Shown here piece by piece: positions 42,132 to 54,345 of a DNA stretch of 64,000 nucleotides (positions are counted from its first letter, which is position 1; the number at the start of each line of letters is the position of its first letter). Under the pieces are notes generated by a model. It was not told where the DNA came from. It worked only from the letters and a program-made list of their open reading frames with translations, and searched no databases. Both the position numbers and the translations under genes were made by a program. The DNA is from Anastrepha obliqua (lineage: Eukaryota; Arthropoda; Insecta; Diptera; Tephritidae): NCBI RefSeq assembly GCF_027943255.1, contig NC_072893.1, forward strand, positions 87,427,784-87,491,783, given 5' to 3'.

Positions 42132-42800
42132 CGAGGGTTGCCTTTTATATTTCTGCGAGCCATAATGAAAATACAGTAAATAAATAATGAAAATGGCTTC
42201 GTTGTTTTTCAAAATATTTTCCTTGGAATTCAAAAAACTTCTACGTTCGCTTGAACTATTTAATTTTCAAAGCACTTTTGCCACACAGAAGTGGACCCCT
42301 CTAAAACGACCTGTTTAAAGCTTCAACAGCTCTTCAGGTGTGGAAGAACGTGAACCTCACATTTTATTTTTGATGTTCGGGAAAAAAACAAAAAAAGAAA
42401 TCATTAGGTGCCAAATCAGGGCTGTAAGGCGTCTGACCAATTAAGTCGATCTCTTGTGTGAACTGATACGTGAGAGCTCGCTTTGTTTTGGTAAGAGATG
42501 ATTCGTTTTGGCGATGGGTTTTCCTTAATTCTCTGAAAACTTCTGGGAATCAAATGGTTGTGAGCCACTCAGAATTGAATGTTTTAAGATTCCCTAGTGC
42601 CACTATTGCAATATAACCAGATTTTCCGAAAAACAGGGGACCATTTGCTTTGAGCTGCTTTTTTCACAAACCGCTTTTGTTAGATTATGCTCGTCTTGGA
42701 ACACCTATACTGGCGATTGCTGTTTTGTTTCCCGCTCATATAGATCCAAGATTCGTCAGCATGAACTACCGCGTCTAAATTTCTTCAAAATTTCGAGCCG
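42132..42800 (-). pseudogene. mariner transposase remnant (FLJ37770/SETMAR-type), catalytic half
   Basis: Left border TA then 'cgagggttgccttttat' (42132), shared in kind with 6308. On the minus strand: 'LDAVVHADESWIYMSGKQNS' (first catalytic Asp, 42730-42790), 'KWSPVFRKIWLYCNSGT' , a degraded second Asp region ('ISYQNKASSHVSVHTRD'; family 'HHDNASSHTS'), 'QTPYSPDLAPNDFFF' (third Asp, near 42400) and 'STPEELLKL' (42330). The second Asp appears replaced by Gln. Many frameshifts. The N-terminal half is not found to the right. Confidence 0.78.
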
Positions 42801-43904
42801 CGTAGCCTCCCAATATTTATTCATTGCTATAAGTCAATATCTCCGCATGAATTAGTTTGAGGTGCAATAAAACTCACGCGAATTTACTGAGATTCAAAGT
42901 GAAATTTGAAGAAGCAGATTACCAGACCACAGAAATTTATATTTAATTTTGAATTGAGGATTTGCGTTAAAATGAGCGTTTTTCGCTCTCTGCTTATTTA
43001 ATACATCAAAACAACTTTAAATGTCATGAGTAGTTGAGTAACGCCTTCTAAGAGACCACATCAAGCTTTTGAATATTCCAGAGCTTGTGTGAGTGCAAAC
43101 ACAAAGCTGCCTTCTCAACATTAATCTTTCGTATTACTGGGTAAAAAAAGAAGCCTTGCAGAATATTATGAACGATATTAAGCCGTTGTCCATGCTTGTT
43201 GAGCTGAAATTACCTGCACAGAGATTTCTTGCGGAACGAATATTCCAACGATCCATCGGAAAGTATTCACATATTGCATTTGATACGACGCTGGTGTCTA
43301 AATTATAGTATTTTAGAGCGGGTACCGTGTCCAAAATGACTTTCCGGCACATGCCAAATCGTTGCAATTTGATGTTCGAAAACCAAAATCGGACAGCTCG
43401 TTTTCGGTGACAATTTCAAGCGAGAGCGAATTACAACACATGCCCGTCTTTCATTGAAATACTCCAAGCGGGTGAAGATGGGAAACTTACGCAGACATAA
43501 GATTTTCCTACTTAATTTCCTATTAAGTTTAAAATAGAACTTGTCGAGCGATTCCATGTCACGTGATCCAAGTATTTTGGACATTGTTTCAAGTTTTACT
43601 GCAAATTGGTTTATTTGCAGACTTTAGTATAATAAGAAGTGAACTGAAAAAATGTTGAAAAGAATTTAATAATTTGAAGATTTATTCAATATTGAAAATT
43701 TTTGTATGGAATTTTTTAAAGCCTAATAATTTCGCTCTTATTAATATAATTTATTATTAATTTCGCTCTTTTCTATTCTTTCTAAAAAATTTTCATAAGG
43801 AAATTTCAAATTCAAATACCTTTGATTCTTTTCAAATAGGTTTCTTTAAAATCGGTTTTTTGGGAAAAAATTTTATTTTTCGCAGACTTTTTCTAATTTT
43901 TTCG
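42801..43904. other. Unrecognised stretch with open frames on both strands
   Basis: ORFs overlap on both strands: 43093-43308 (+, 71 codons, with 'LQNIMNDIKPLSMLVELKLP'), 43134-43367 (-, 77 codons) and 43303-43584 (-, 93 codons, with 'FYFKLNRKLSRKILCLRKF'). The composition at 43150-43590 is less AT-rich than its surroundings. I cannot tell which frame, if any, is real, and I recognise no domain. Confidence 0.35.
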
Positions 43905-44210
43905 CCAATCAGTCGTTTTTTAGACGGCAACGAAATAACATGAGCATAGATTATAGTAATTATCCCCAAAACAATCTAATCTAAATCTACGTTTTTTCGT
44001 AAACAAAACACTGACACAACCCCCATGACGTAAGCAAATCAGCAAACTCGTTCAAAATCGCTGAGAGCAGATTAGCGACCACTCCTTCCAACTCTCGTTC
44101 AATCAGTCGTTATTCAGACCGCAACGAAGTAACATCACCAACACAATTTAAATTTTGTCGTAAATAAACCGTTGCCATAGCCCCGCCTTATCAGAAGCCG
44201 CACTTAATAT
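43905..44210. repeat. Diverged direct duplication, about 190-bp spacing
   Basis: 'caatcagtcgttttttagac' plus 'ggcaacgaaataacat' at 43905-43942 recurs as 'caatcagtcgttattcagac' plus 'cgcaacgaagtaacat' at 44099-44135. The following 'cgtaaacaaaacactgac' and 'cgtaaataaaccgttgcc' keep the same order. Confidence 0.7.
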
Positions 44211-46094
44211 TTCGCATTGTCAGAAAGTCAGAATTTTCCTAACCAACAAAGCTGAAGATGAAGAGTCGCATGATGTTGGCGATGACGTCAAGTTGTTGGG
44301 ACGCATTTAGCTTATCGGCCCGGCTGTCGAATGAAAATTTTCAATACGATTTGCTAGAATAGACTAAAGCAATTTTGAAAAAATCGTTAACATTAAAAAC
44401 GTGTTTTGTGATTCTTACATGAATAGTCAATGCTTTAGTTTAAACTATTTAGTGTTTGATGCATTGAATCAAAAATCTGAAAACATTTCCTTAATGGACT
44501 TGGACCCTTTTGTTATATATCGACTCATATGTATTACAAAAATTATATTACAACTGCAAATTATTTTAAAAATTAGAAAAGTTGGTACGAAATTGTTATG
44601 TATAGGTATACCGCGTTGCAAAATTATAAAATCACCACATATTGGCAAGTTTTAATTATATATTTTTATTTTATTTATTTATTCTTTAATTTCAATTATT
44701 TTATGCAGATCATTTTATAACCAATGCCATAAAAATCTAGTTTTAAACTGTGTATAAGATTTATAAAAATTCTCCAAATTTATATCAACAAAAAAAATGG
44801 TACGCAGTTTTATAACCATGAAATTTTAGAACAAAGTGCAAGTTTAAAGTGGCTAAATTTTTTTGTTGTTTTAGATAACTTTTTCCCTGGTGGTGTTGCA
44901 CATTTGTTCCTTATAAAAAAATGCCTGCATTCATACATATAATTTCAAAATTTTAATTTTGGATCGTAGAATACGGATCTGTGGTCCGTCTTTCTTAGTT
45001 TACATTTTCACTTAAGCGATTTTGCAAAACTCAACATCAACGTAGAATTTTTAAAAATTTCTGGCCACTTTTTGACCTATTTCTGCAAAATTTTTGTATT
45101 TTGTATTTTTTACCGAATTAATACAATTTTTTGTTGCATTGACTAAGTTGGAAATCGTGTAGAAAAAGAAAATGAATTGACTCATTGAGTTTTATAATTT
45201 CAACTTGATTTTATTAAACAGCAAAACGAAACGCGCATTTAAAATAATTTTTAGAAGCCTATAAGCTTAACTTCCTATGACGGCGAAACTGATGCGCGCA
45301 TCCGCCAATTATTTTCTATATTAAAATTGAAGAAAATCAATTGAGAAAAACGTTGCAGCTGCTGCAACAACACACGCAGTCGTTTATAATGGTGCTACCA
45401 GTTCTTTGAATTCACTGAGTGTTCCGCCATTTAGCGGATGCACGCCTATATGTGACGTTTAATAAACGCCAATTCTTCTGCTCGCTTCTTCCCTTTTTTC
45501 TATCTGCTAAATTCTAGATTTATCTTGTTCATTTACAATTCCAACCATGTTTAGGTTGATGATGGTCAACTCGTGCTCGCGCCGATCCTCGCATGAATAC
45601 TCTAAGGTACCTAACTAAGATAAGCTTTGATTTCGGACACGTTCCCGTGTTATTTGTGCTATTATTATCCTACGAGTATTCCAGGTGCTTGAACATATAC
45701 ATACAGCAAGTTTCAAAGTATAGGTACGCGCGTGTGTGTGCATGTTTGTACTTGTATTGTATATATGCATGTGTGTATGCACACATGTGCTCCTGCGGGG
45801 AAAAAGTGGCACTTGTTTATGAGGAGAGCTTTGATTTCCTCTCCATTTATAGTAAGATCGAAAAAGAGCAATATTTAAGTGCACTTTTTATATATGTATG
45901 CACACATGAATACACGACATACATATATATTTACGTCCAACAACATAAGGGGTATTCACAAGGGTGTTGTAAGTGTCGTATTGTTGTATTTGGTAAACTT
46001 TAAAAGGCTAAACATGTATTAAGAAAGTTTTCTAGGCACCGTCTGAGTCATTTTATAAATTTTCATACAGTTGAAAAATATTTGCAGCACCAGA
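44211..46094. other. No gene seen
   Basis: AT-rich to about 45240, then more balanced. The 136-codon ORF at 45593-46003 is largely translated microsatellite (Tyr, Cys, Ile, Val repeats) and is rejected. The phrase at 45410-45445 resembles 19640-19665. Confidence 0.4.
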
Positions 46095-46270
46095 TGATAG
46101 GGAAAGTTTTTTTGCCATTTTTCTACTATGAAAAACGCTCCTCATAAAAATGCATCTGCCGTTCGGAGGTGGCATATAACTGCAGGTCGCCTCATTTGCG
46201 GAAAAACATCAAGACGCACACTACAAATAGGAGAAAGAGCTCGGCCAAACATCCAATAAATAAAGTATTT
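46095..46270 (+). repeat. SINE copy lacking the head
   Basis: Body and 3' part: 'cctcataaaaatgcatctgc', 'cgttcggaggtggcatataa', 'catcaagacgcacactacaa' and 'gctcggccaaacatcc'. It lies directly before the GAA-tailed RTE copy. Confidence 0.75.
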
Positions 46271-46285
46271 GGACGTGGTTTCAAG

Positions 46286-46660
46286 TTCTTCTTCTTCTCC
46301 TTAACGTCAGAGTCCTTGGTGAACCATTGCTTCCTTCACAGCTTCTTGCTATCGATCTCGATTTACAACCACTTCCCTCCAACATTGCACGCGTATTTTC
46401 CTAAGATCAGCTTCCACATCTTCTAGAAACCTTTTCCTCGGGCGTCCCCTGTCTCTTCCCCAATTGGACCAAGATCTAGTGCCTTTCTCGTTGATCGCTC
46501 CCTTGGCATTCTAGCCACATGTCTCAGCCATCTAAGTCGTTGAGACTTAATAAATCTTATTATAGTTTCTTTCTCAACTATGTCTTCCAGTTCGGCATTG
46601 TACCTTTTCGCATTAGGTTTCAAGTTCTCCAAATATTTATTCAACCATGAAAAGCTTTAT
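46286..46660 (-). pseudogene. RTE-type retrotransposon 3' end, GAA-tailed, second subfamily
   Basis: Minus-strand frame 46423-46644 reads 'YNAELEDIVEKETIIRFIKS', 'QRLRWLRHVARMPRERSTRK', then a frameshift and 'RKRFLEDVEADLRKIRV' (46380-46430), the conserved end of RTE-like ORF2 ('RLRWLGHV.RM', 'GRPRKRWLDDVE.DLR'). The 3' end is a GAA-rich tail (complement of CTTCTTCTTCTCC at 46288-46300). It differs in sequence from 32468-32975 but ends the same way. Confidence 0.75.
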
Positions 46661-48249
46661 GACGTACGACACTTACGACACCTTGTGAAGCACCTAATAC
46701 AGTTTGTGAGTATACAAGTTCAATGTTTTTTGTTCATGGCAATTGCAGTTTGCGCTTTTCTATCTTCTTTTCTTGAATTTCTTCTTGCTTTTGCAAGTGT
46801 ATAAAAATAGAATAATTTCAGGTTTTTCCAGCCGCAAGAACAATTAAACATTTTCTATTTATGCTCAAATTTATGATATGCAATGAAGCCAATCGAAGCC
46901 ATGACTTCCACGGGTAACAAATGCGGTTGCGCATTTTACCAACATGTAGTATATTCCACACATACTTATGCATGTAGGTACGTACATACCTTCTGGTTTG
47001 CGAGGTACGTTCAATTTAGGCCGAGATTTTATAGCTGCGGTGAACTAAATTTGTTAAATATTTGCTAAATAGAGTTCTACTTCTGGATTTTTATGATTGA
47101 AAATGATTGTTGTTGTATCTGATTTTTGGAACTTTTTCCTGCTGTTGTTAAACTGCTCTTCTGGTACAAAATTTGCTATTTTACATCAATATGGATCGAA
47201 CCATGTGACATTGTGGATGGAATTATACGAAGTGACACGCACTTTGGAACAACCGTCATCTACTTGAATGTTGTGCCGGTCAGCGCCATCTGTCCAGTCC
47301 TTATGTCCCACTGTATTATATGGATGAATTTAACTTGGCTGCCCATATCCTATGCCCCTGCGAGTTGTCTGCAAATCGTCTTCCTCTTTGTACATACTTA
47401 CTTACCTATGACTCTGTGGCGCGTAGGCATGTGCGTATGTAGGTGTGTGCGTATGCCTGTTTGAGGATTTCTTGTATCTATTTTTGTCCATCTCTTGAAA
47501 TTGCTAGCAACTTGCCGCACACTCTTTCACAGTATTTATTGGTTAATATGTATCATAGATTCTTACGAGGTACTTAATGCTTGGTAACTAGCATCATTCT
47601 CGGCTACCACAAAAGGGTTCGATGCACAAACGCTAATAATTATTAATCAGATTGATGCTAGTTAAAAATAGTTTGCGGTGGATCGGATTTGGTAGGAGCA
47701 TAGCAAAGCGAGAAGGAGACGATTGTGAGGTGCGCATGCGAAGAAGCCCTAAAAGCGATCAAAAGACGAATAACCAATTTCGAAATGTTGGTTCCAATGA
47801 TGCGGCATATAATGGAATGGCTCGCGATGGAGTTTTTGGATTGGAGATTTGCAACGATATCCATTGTCGCATTCTTTTCTTTTGTGTTTTACTTCTACTT
47901 ACAGTAATTGCACTAAGCATGCAAAAAAAAAGTAATGATTACATATTTGTACAACACAAAATTTGAGGTCAGGAAATACGTGTTATAGGAAGCATCAATT
48001 GCCGTGGATAGGAATTGAAATAAAGGCCGCAGTTTTAATATTTGACACACAATTAGGCAAACTCTATACGGATTTTCAGGTCTCTCTTTTTTTAACGAGT
48101 AGGAGCAAGAATGAACTAAAACTATATTCCTAGCACTGTCTGCAGCAACAATTTTAGATCGACGAAATTACTGAGTTTCAGTACTCTGTAACAAAAATAT
48201 GTTAGCGGTAGAGCGCTTAAATTCTGAAAGCCCTGAGGTATTTTTTATA
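46661..48249. other. No gene recognised
   Basis: ORFs of 112 codons (47126-47464, +) and 104 codons (47652-47966, +, ending in a hydrophobic segment 'FFCVLLLLTVIAL') are open but have antisense competitors and no family resemblance. Either could be an exon of a host gene; I cannot support it. Confidence 0.35.
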
Positions 48250-48470
48250 CAAGGTGGCTCAAAATTATTCACCCCATCGGCAAATTTATAATTTTTGCAA
48301 ATGGCGTTGTACGTCAATCATATTTGACACTTGTAAACTAAACAGTCGCACGATACAAACAGCAATGGAGTGCGCAAAGGTCAAAAAAAAGATTCCCATC
48401 ACTCAAAATCATTTTTTGTTTCTATTTAGTAAAAAAAGTTCTTAAAAAGCATGGACTATTAATTTTTTAT
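48250..48470 (-). mobile_element. AAGTGGCGC-type MITE, minus orientation, one end worn
   Basis: Left terminus 'caaggtggctcaaaattatt' after TA (48248-48249), then 'gtacgtcaatcatatttgac', 'gcaatggagtgcgcaaaggt' and 'cccatcactcaaaatcattt', the complement of the MITE's internal sequence. The far TIR has decayed near 48470. Confidence 0.78.
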
Positions 48471-48594
48471 GATTGTAAGTAGTTGTTTGTTAATTGATTA
48501 AAGTCAAAAACGCATATCCAAATCCATTATAAGCTGAGTCGCTGCATACGATTGCATCTTTTTTTGAAGGCGTTTTAGAGATATAGTCAAGGAA

Positions 48595-48860
48595 ATATAA
48601 AAAAAACTAAAAAAATTTAAAAATTTAAATGAAAATGAAAACAAAAAAATGTAAAAATTAAAATTAAAATTAAAATTTTTTTGTTTTTTTTTTTATATTT
48701 AAAAACAATTTGAATTTTGTTTACATATATTTAAAAAAAATTTTAAATGAAAAAAAATAAAATTTTTTTTTAGTTTTTTATATTTATAATAAAATTTAAA
48801 TAAAAAAAAAATTAAAATTTATAAAATTTGTAATTAAAATTTTGTATATTTCTCATCTTA
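48595..48860. repeat. Low-complexity A/T tract
   Basis: Nearly pure A and T, with repeated AAATTAAAATTAAAATT words and runs of up to ten A or T. No coding or structural feature beyond that. Confidence 0.85.
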
Positions 48861-50618
48861 CACTAAAATATACGTTTTCAGCATAACTACAAAGTTATTA
48901 GAGCATTTTTTTCTACAAAGAAGAAGAAATAAATAAAAAAAATGTTTGGAAAAACATATGGAAAACATATTTAAATTGTGTTCTATACAGAGTCATCCAT
49001 CTAACGTACTTTTATAGCTCAAAAAAAATCGAGTGTCGAAAATGGTGATATCAATTGTTCGCCTTAGCAACTGAGAATTTACTCTATTAGACTATTTTTA
49101 AAAATAAATATCACGCCAACCATCCAGAAACGAGTTAGCACTTGAATATGAAATCGAAGAACTGCAAATCAAAATATAAAAAAAAACAAAAAAAGTACTT
49201 CAAAAATTTGAAAAAGTCAGTATATTTGCAAAAGATTTAAAGTACGAGTAAGTATAAATAAATGTAAAAGGCATTTTCATTTAAATTGAATTTTGAAATA
49301 TTGAGGGTTTTCCCTCAAAATCGACTTTCCGATTTTTCGAATACCAATAACTGCCTTTGAAAGTGGATGTTGCCACAAAAACTTCTTCCTAAATTTAATT
49401 TCTTCTTAGAATCGTTTATAATTAAATTTTTAGCAGGATTTTCTGCTATTTGCAATATTTTGTTAATTAATGAATATTCGCAAATTTTTATTAAAAACCT
49501 CAGGCATTAACTTTTATTAATCGTCCTTTTTCGGTTTTATAAAAATCGTTATTTGGCGAAATTTCGAAAATTATATGAAAGAAAAAAAAATAGTATGAAT
49601 TTTTTAATTGAACCACCGATTTTACACGGAATTGGGTAGAGGCATTCTGGAGCAAACTAACAATTATTTAATAGTGTTTTATTTTGTCGTAATAGTGCCG
49701 CATTTATTACAGAAATGCGAGCACCTTTTTTCAAAATTGTGAACTCTGAACTGATAAAAGTGCGACATTTTCTATTCTGTACAAAAAATTAGAGTGAGCG
49801 TTGACCAGCTGATTTTAATTTGCACAAGTTCACGAAAATAAATGTGCGAAAATTTTAATTGTTACAAAAAATGGAAGTAAATTATTTTTTATTTTATTTA
49901 CTGCTTATTTTCTGGAAGTATTGAATTTTTCTTCTTTTATTCTCTTATGAAATACACAACATTTTCGCAGGGCGTATGGCAATATTTTCGTCATCGAGAA
50001 AATAACTCACTATAAGTTAATTATTTGTGGATCAACTGGTACGAAAGCTTTTGTATATGACTGTGGATTACATCAGTTGCAGACATTTTTTTAATTAAAG
50101 TAGGCATTTAATATTGTACACCGCTGAAATTAAACAAACATTTTTCAGCACGTTAGAATATTGCGAACTTTTGCTTAAAAATGCTGCAAAATACCACTTC
50201 ATTTATAATATGTAAAAACTTCGAACACAGAAGATGACTATTTAAACTTTCACGTGCACTGTTTAAAATGTTAGCCACCATAAACTAGTCAGCATTTCAT
50301 TACATGCGCCTGCACAGTAAAATGTTGATTTGCATGTAAGTTTACAGTTTTATGTTGGCACTGACTGTTAAAGGTGATATGTACGTAGCAATCAAGAGAA
50401 ATCAGTTTAGCGTTTTAAAATCACTTGGGAATAATTTTTACCTAAATGGATGCAACTAAAAAGAAAGTATTTGCTTCATTTTCAAATAGTTTCCAAATTT
50501 TCCGAAATTCTGCACACAGTAGTAAGCACTACTGTGGAAAAAAATTGCATTTTTTTAACAAAATTCCTACTAAATTGTGATATGATACATATATTTATAA
50601 TTTATGTATAACAATTAA
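48861..50618. other. No gene seen; AT-rich
   Basis: No ORF of interest, no recognised transposon. Poly-A and poly-T runs are common. Confidence 0.45.
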
Positions 50619-50878
50619 TATATGTGACCTGGTCTACGAAAAGGTACCTTACGTGCGAAAACAAGTTTTCGAGAAAACAGCAGTTAAAGTTTAAACTTTT
50701 CAGTCTTTTTCGTATTTGTACTTTTCTTTTTTTTACTTTTAACAAACTTTTAAACAAATTATGACTTTCTGGTTTTCACCATTTTAAAGAGCCTTTCACA
50801 CACTATTCGAATCAACAAAAAAGTGAAAAATGATTTTTTGACACGTAAGGTACCTTTCCATAGACCAGGTCACATATA
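50619..50878. mobile_element. Unclassified inverted-repeat element (MITE), 260 bp
   Basis: Left end 'tatatgtgacctggtctacg' continuing to 'aaggtaccttacgtg' (50619-50655) and right end 50842-50878 are inverted copies over 37 bp with two mismatches. The interior is AT-rich and non-coding. Flanks are TA-rich, so the target duplication is ambiguous (TA or TATA). I cannot assign a superfamily. Confidence 0.8.
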
Positions 50879-52320
50879 CTATTTTTCAGCGTGCCAGAAT
50901 CAAGCAAAACCAGCTAGTTCCTTCTGGATGAAAAAACCAATGTTATACAGTGCAATTACATACATATGCATGAATGTATGTATATTAATTGAAACTTCGG
51001 TTTTTTCGCGCCCGTAAATGCAAAATGTATGTATCTTGAACTAAGAATTTTCCAAGTTTTCAAACATTTTAGAAATTATTGAATAAATTCTCAAACTCAA
51101 AAATGGTTTGAATATTTCTCTAAAAAGTATAGGTGTATTCTACACATTTAATATACTTTTTACAAAAAAAAAACATTATTTGAAATACAGAACAAAATTA
51201 TAGAACAATACTAGTATTTAGTTGCTGAGGTAATCATTGCATAAACGAACCGATCTTATTAAAGCAAAGAATATATTTTTGGCTATTGAATTCCAGTTCC
51301 GCTATGAATAATATTATCATTTAATTTCTTCGAAAAGAATTCTTTCATTTAGAATTCAACAGCATTATTTTTTTCAGGGATAATGTTATTATTTTGTTTT
51401 TTTTTTGTGACTATGATTTTTGTTATTCATTTATTTTTTCATGTTATTGCTTGAATTGTGATGTGAACATTGAGCTGACTATATATTTTTTAATTAAATT
51501 CTCTTATAAATTTTTTCCTTGAAATAAGTGTTATTGAATTTTGAAAATACTGTGGTCAGATTCAAGAATATACTTATTTCCATACTAAGCAAATATAATA
51601 TTAGCACTGAACGGCGTGGACAGAGCTCGATGAAAAGTATATTTCTACTTGCACACATAGAACAATGTAAAAAATTGTTTTATTACAATTACAAGGCACA
51701 CACATATTAATATAGGAAAATCGTGAGATGCTTCTGTGTGTATGTGTTTGTATGCGTGAGGATATGATGAAGTATAAAAACTGTTCACCAGCAAGTATTC
51801 TCTCGATAGAAAATCGCATGCGATATTTTTTTGCCTACTTAGCTTTCTTATGCACAAATCCAGCTAGCGTGTGCAAGTTTGTGTGAACGAACGAACACAA
51901 ACGCAAATACGAAGACTCTACCAACACACTATCACACGATGTATATGCATACATACACACATACGTATAATTGTAGGAAACGGAGAGTGCAACAAGTGAG
52001 AGAATCAGCAGGCACGGGCCATACCGGTTAGTTGGTTTGCCAGAGCTGCGCTTGACTTTCTGAGGATTGCAACAACAACAATGCATATAGCGAATACAAA
52101 TTGAATAGAAGCATTATAAAAACAAAGCCGAAAAAACGAATTGTAGCAATAGCAACAGTGCCGACTCTTATGCATGTATGCATGTACGTATAAAGAATAC
52201 ATGTACATTGTGCACATATACACATCAATGTACACATGCACAAACGGTACAACATCAAAATAATCACCATTAATACTATGATCATAACAATTTTCCTGCT
52301 CATATCCAGCCACCAGCCAT
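50879..52320. other. No gene seen; upstream of a possible promoter
   Basis: AT-rich to about 51600, then more mixed with microsatellite words (51690-51760, 51940-51970, 52165-52235). ORFs on the minus strand at 51601-52349 are translations of these microsatellites. Confidence 0.45.
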
Positions 52321-52330
52321 TTGCCGGGGA

Positions 52331-52403
52331 TATATAAACGCCGGCCCACGTCTTCAGCTAATCAAAGTGCTTTTCGAAACTGTCCGCTGCGCATAAATAC
52401 AAG
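52331..52403 (+). promoter_or_regulatory. Candidate RNA polymerase II promoter and non-coding first exon
   Basis: TATATAAA at 52331-52338 in a local GC-rich setting ('gccgggga' before, 'cgccggcccacg' after), initiator-like TCAGCT at 52354-52359 and a second candidate 'atcaaag' at 52361-52367 at the normal distance, then AAG|GTAAAG, a good splice donor, at 52401-52409. The exon would be about 45 nt of 5' UTR. No ATG-initiated ORF starts within it. The coding exons would lie downstream, perhaps outside the window; this pattern is common for fly genes with a long first intron. Inference from signal order only. Confidence 0.45.
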
Positions 52404-54214
52404 GTAAAGAAAATAGAAAACAAAAATAGAATTAGCGCGCTGAAATTATTTAAAAAATAATCTAGCAGAAGCTGAACTTACATTTTTTTAACGCAATTTT
52501 GTTTCAAAGAGTGGAAATTTACTGGTGTGGGCCATTACAAGTTTTTTGTGATAAGAAAATAAATTAGTTCGCAAAACTTCTGTGTGCATCGAGTAGTAAT
52601 AAAATTAAAGTATACGAGTACATATTATAAATATCAGGTGAGTTGTTAGGCATAAAAAATAATCAACACAAAGTATCGGCGATTTCTGTGATTAGTGTAG
52701 AATTTCACATGTGGCAGTTAATTAAGTGCGAACCGAAAAACAAATTTTAAATTGTACTTATTGTGTTTAATGAACTGAATGAGGGACACAAAAATCACCG
52801 AAATGCGAAATTTCAGCAAACTAGAAATAAGTGTACTTGTAAAGTGGTCTAATTTGTGGAAAACGTATGAAATTATTTGAACAACTAGAGCAGGCTATGG
52901 AAATTGTGTTAAATTTTTGTATATGTTTTTATGCTATTTAAAACTTTTTGAAATTTATAACAAATACATTTTTTTTGTTTTTTTTTTCAAACTAAATGTG
53001 GCATTAGTACAACTTTAAATAAAAATATTTCTATTTATTTGGTTTACAACATTGCAATCACTTCTCTTAGTCAGTAGATGTTATACGTACACCCGCAAAA
53101 CAAGAACATTCTCCAACCAAATTTCCACAAACAAAATTAGACCATTTTAATAGTTGGATAACATTTTTCAAAAAATATATTCACAAATAAATTGGCCCGC
53201 ATATTAAGTTAAAGCGACTTTTTATATATTTTGAATTGTGATTTAAATTGCAAGTTTTTAGGTTGAAAAAAAGCGAGTCAGCCTAAACAAGAATTTTTAA
53301 TTAATTCTTCTACTTGATTTTATTGCTATCATTTCATATACATAAATACATACAAATGTGTGGTGTATGTGAACTTTTAAAATCATTAAAATAATTTGAT
53401 TTTGGATATTACAATAGCAGGCAGAGATCAAACTATCTCACAATTAGAATTTATAACATCTTGTGAATAATTTTCAAGTTTTTATTCATTTATTTATTTA
53501 TTTTGTTTTTTTTTTTTTAAGAAATCAATTTAACAATTCTAATCACATAAATATATTTATTGCGTTTATTTTATAAAACTGGAACTAATAATTTCAACAA
53601 AAATCTATATTTCCGGCTTATACCAGTTGAATTTTTAATTTTCGCAAATCTCAATAATTTACATAAATGATTTTATAGGTAAACATATACATGTACATAT
53701 GTATGTATGTGCTTGAATTTTTGAGCACGTCTTATATTCTTTCCTTAACATCTATTACTCACACCAACAAAAAAAAAATTGGGGCTTCTATTTTAATACA
53801 TACACATACATACATTAATGGAAAATAACCAAAATTTTCTGATAATGTTTGGCTGATAAATAACGGGCGGTCGCACTGATTTCTACAATTGAAATTTTTC
53901 ATAGTCATTTATCTCCATTGAGTGACACTCGCTCTTACAAAGAGGGCATTACTTTCTTTCTTATTTATTTGAGCCCTAACCATTGCATTTAATACATACA
54001 TATGGTATTGACACATATCATGCCAGTAGAGACAATTTTAAAAAAGCTCATTCTTCTAATTTGGAACATTGAGATCTTACACACCTATACATGCATGCTC
54101 GTATATGCACACATATGTATGTGTATACAGCCTTTGCTAGTTGCTGGATGGGAGATTCCCCTTCATTTTGTCGTGTGTTTGATATTGTTCTATAACTGGA
54201 ATGAATATGCTGAA
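52404..54214. other. No gene seen; possible first-intron sequence
   Basis: AT-rich, with a poly-T run (53495-53520) and microsatellite at 53685-53715. No recognised transposon. If the promoter at 52331 is real, this would be intron. Confidence 0.4.
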
Positions 54215-54345
54215 ATGAACGGTGGAGTCCATTTTATGCCCCTTTCGAACGGCAAATGTTCTGAGGGGAATCCTTTTCATGACAGAAATGCACTCGAATA
54301 TTTGCTATTGTCTACTGAGAGCGACATCTACTAGAAAACACTTGT
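54215..54345 (-). repeat. SINE fragment
   Basis: Minus-strand SINE body: 'tcgaacggcaaatgttctga', 'ccttttcatgacagaaatgc' and 'gagagcgacatctactagaa' match the phrases of 19281-19590 in order. No head and no 3' end. Confidence 0.7.

Noticed and set aside
45593..46003. 136-codon ORF on the plus strand
   Set aside because: Most of it is microsatellite (GTATGTAT, ACACAT) translated into Tyr/Cys/Ile/Val-rich sequence, with an antisense ORF over the same bases; no family resemblance or expression signal.
47652..47966. 104-codon ORF with a C-terminal hydrophobic segment as a small membrane protein gene
   Set aside because: One hydrophobic stretch alone is weak evidence; overlapping ORFs exist in another frame and on the other strand, and there is no promoter or homology.
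52005..52349. 114-codon minus-strand ORF and its overlapping neighbours
   Set aside because: Tyr/Met/Cys-rich reading of microsatellite words in two frames at once; it also covers the candidate promoter. Considered chance.
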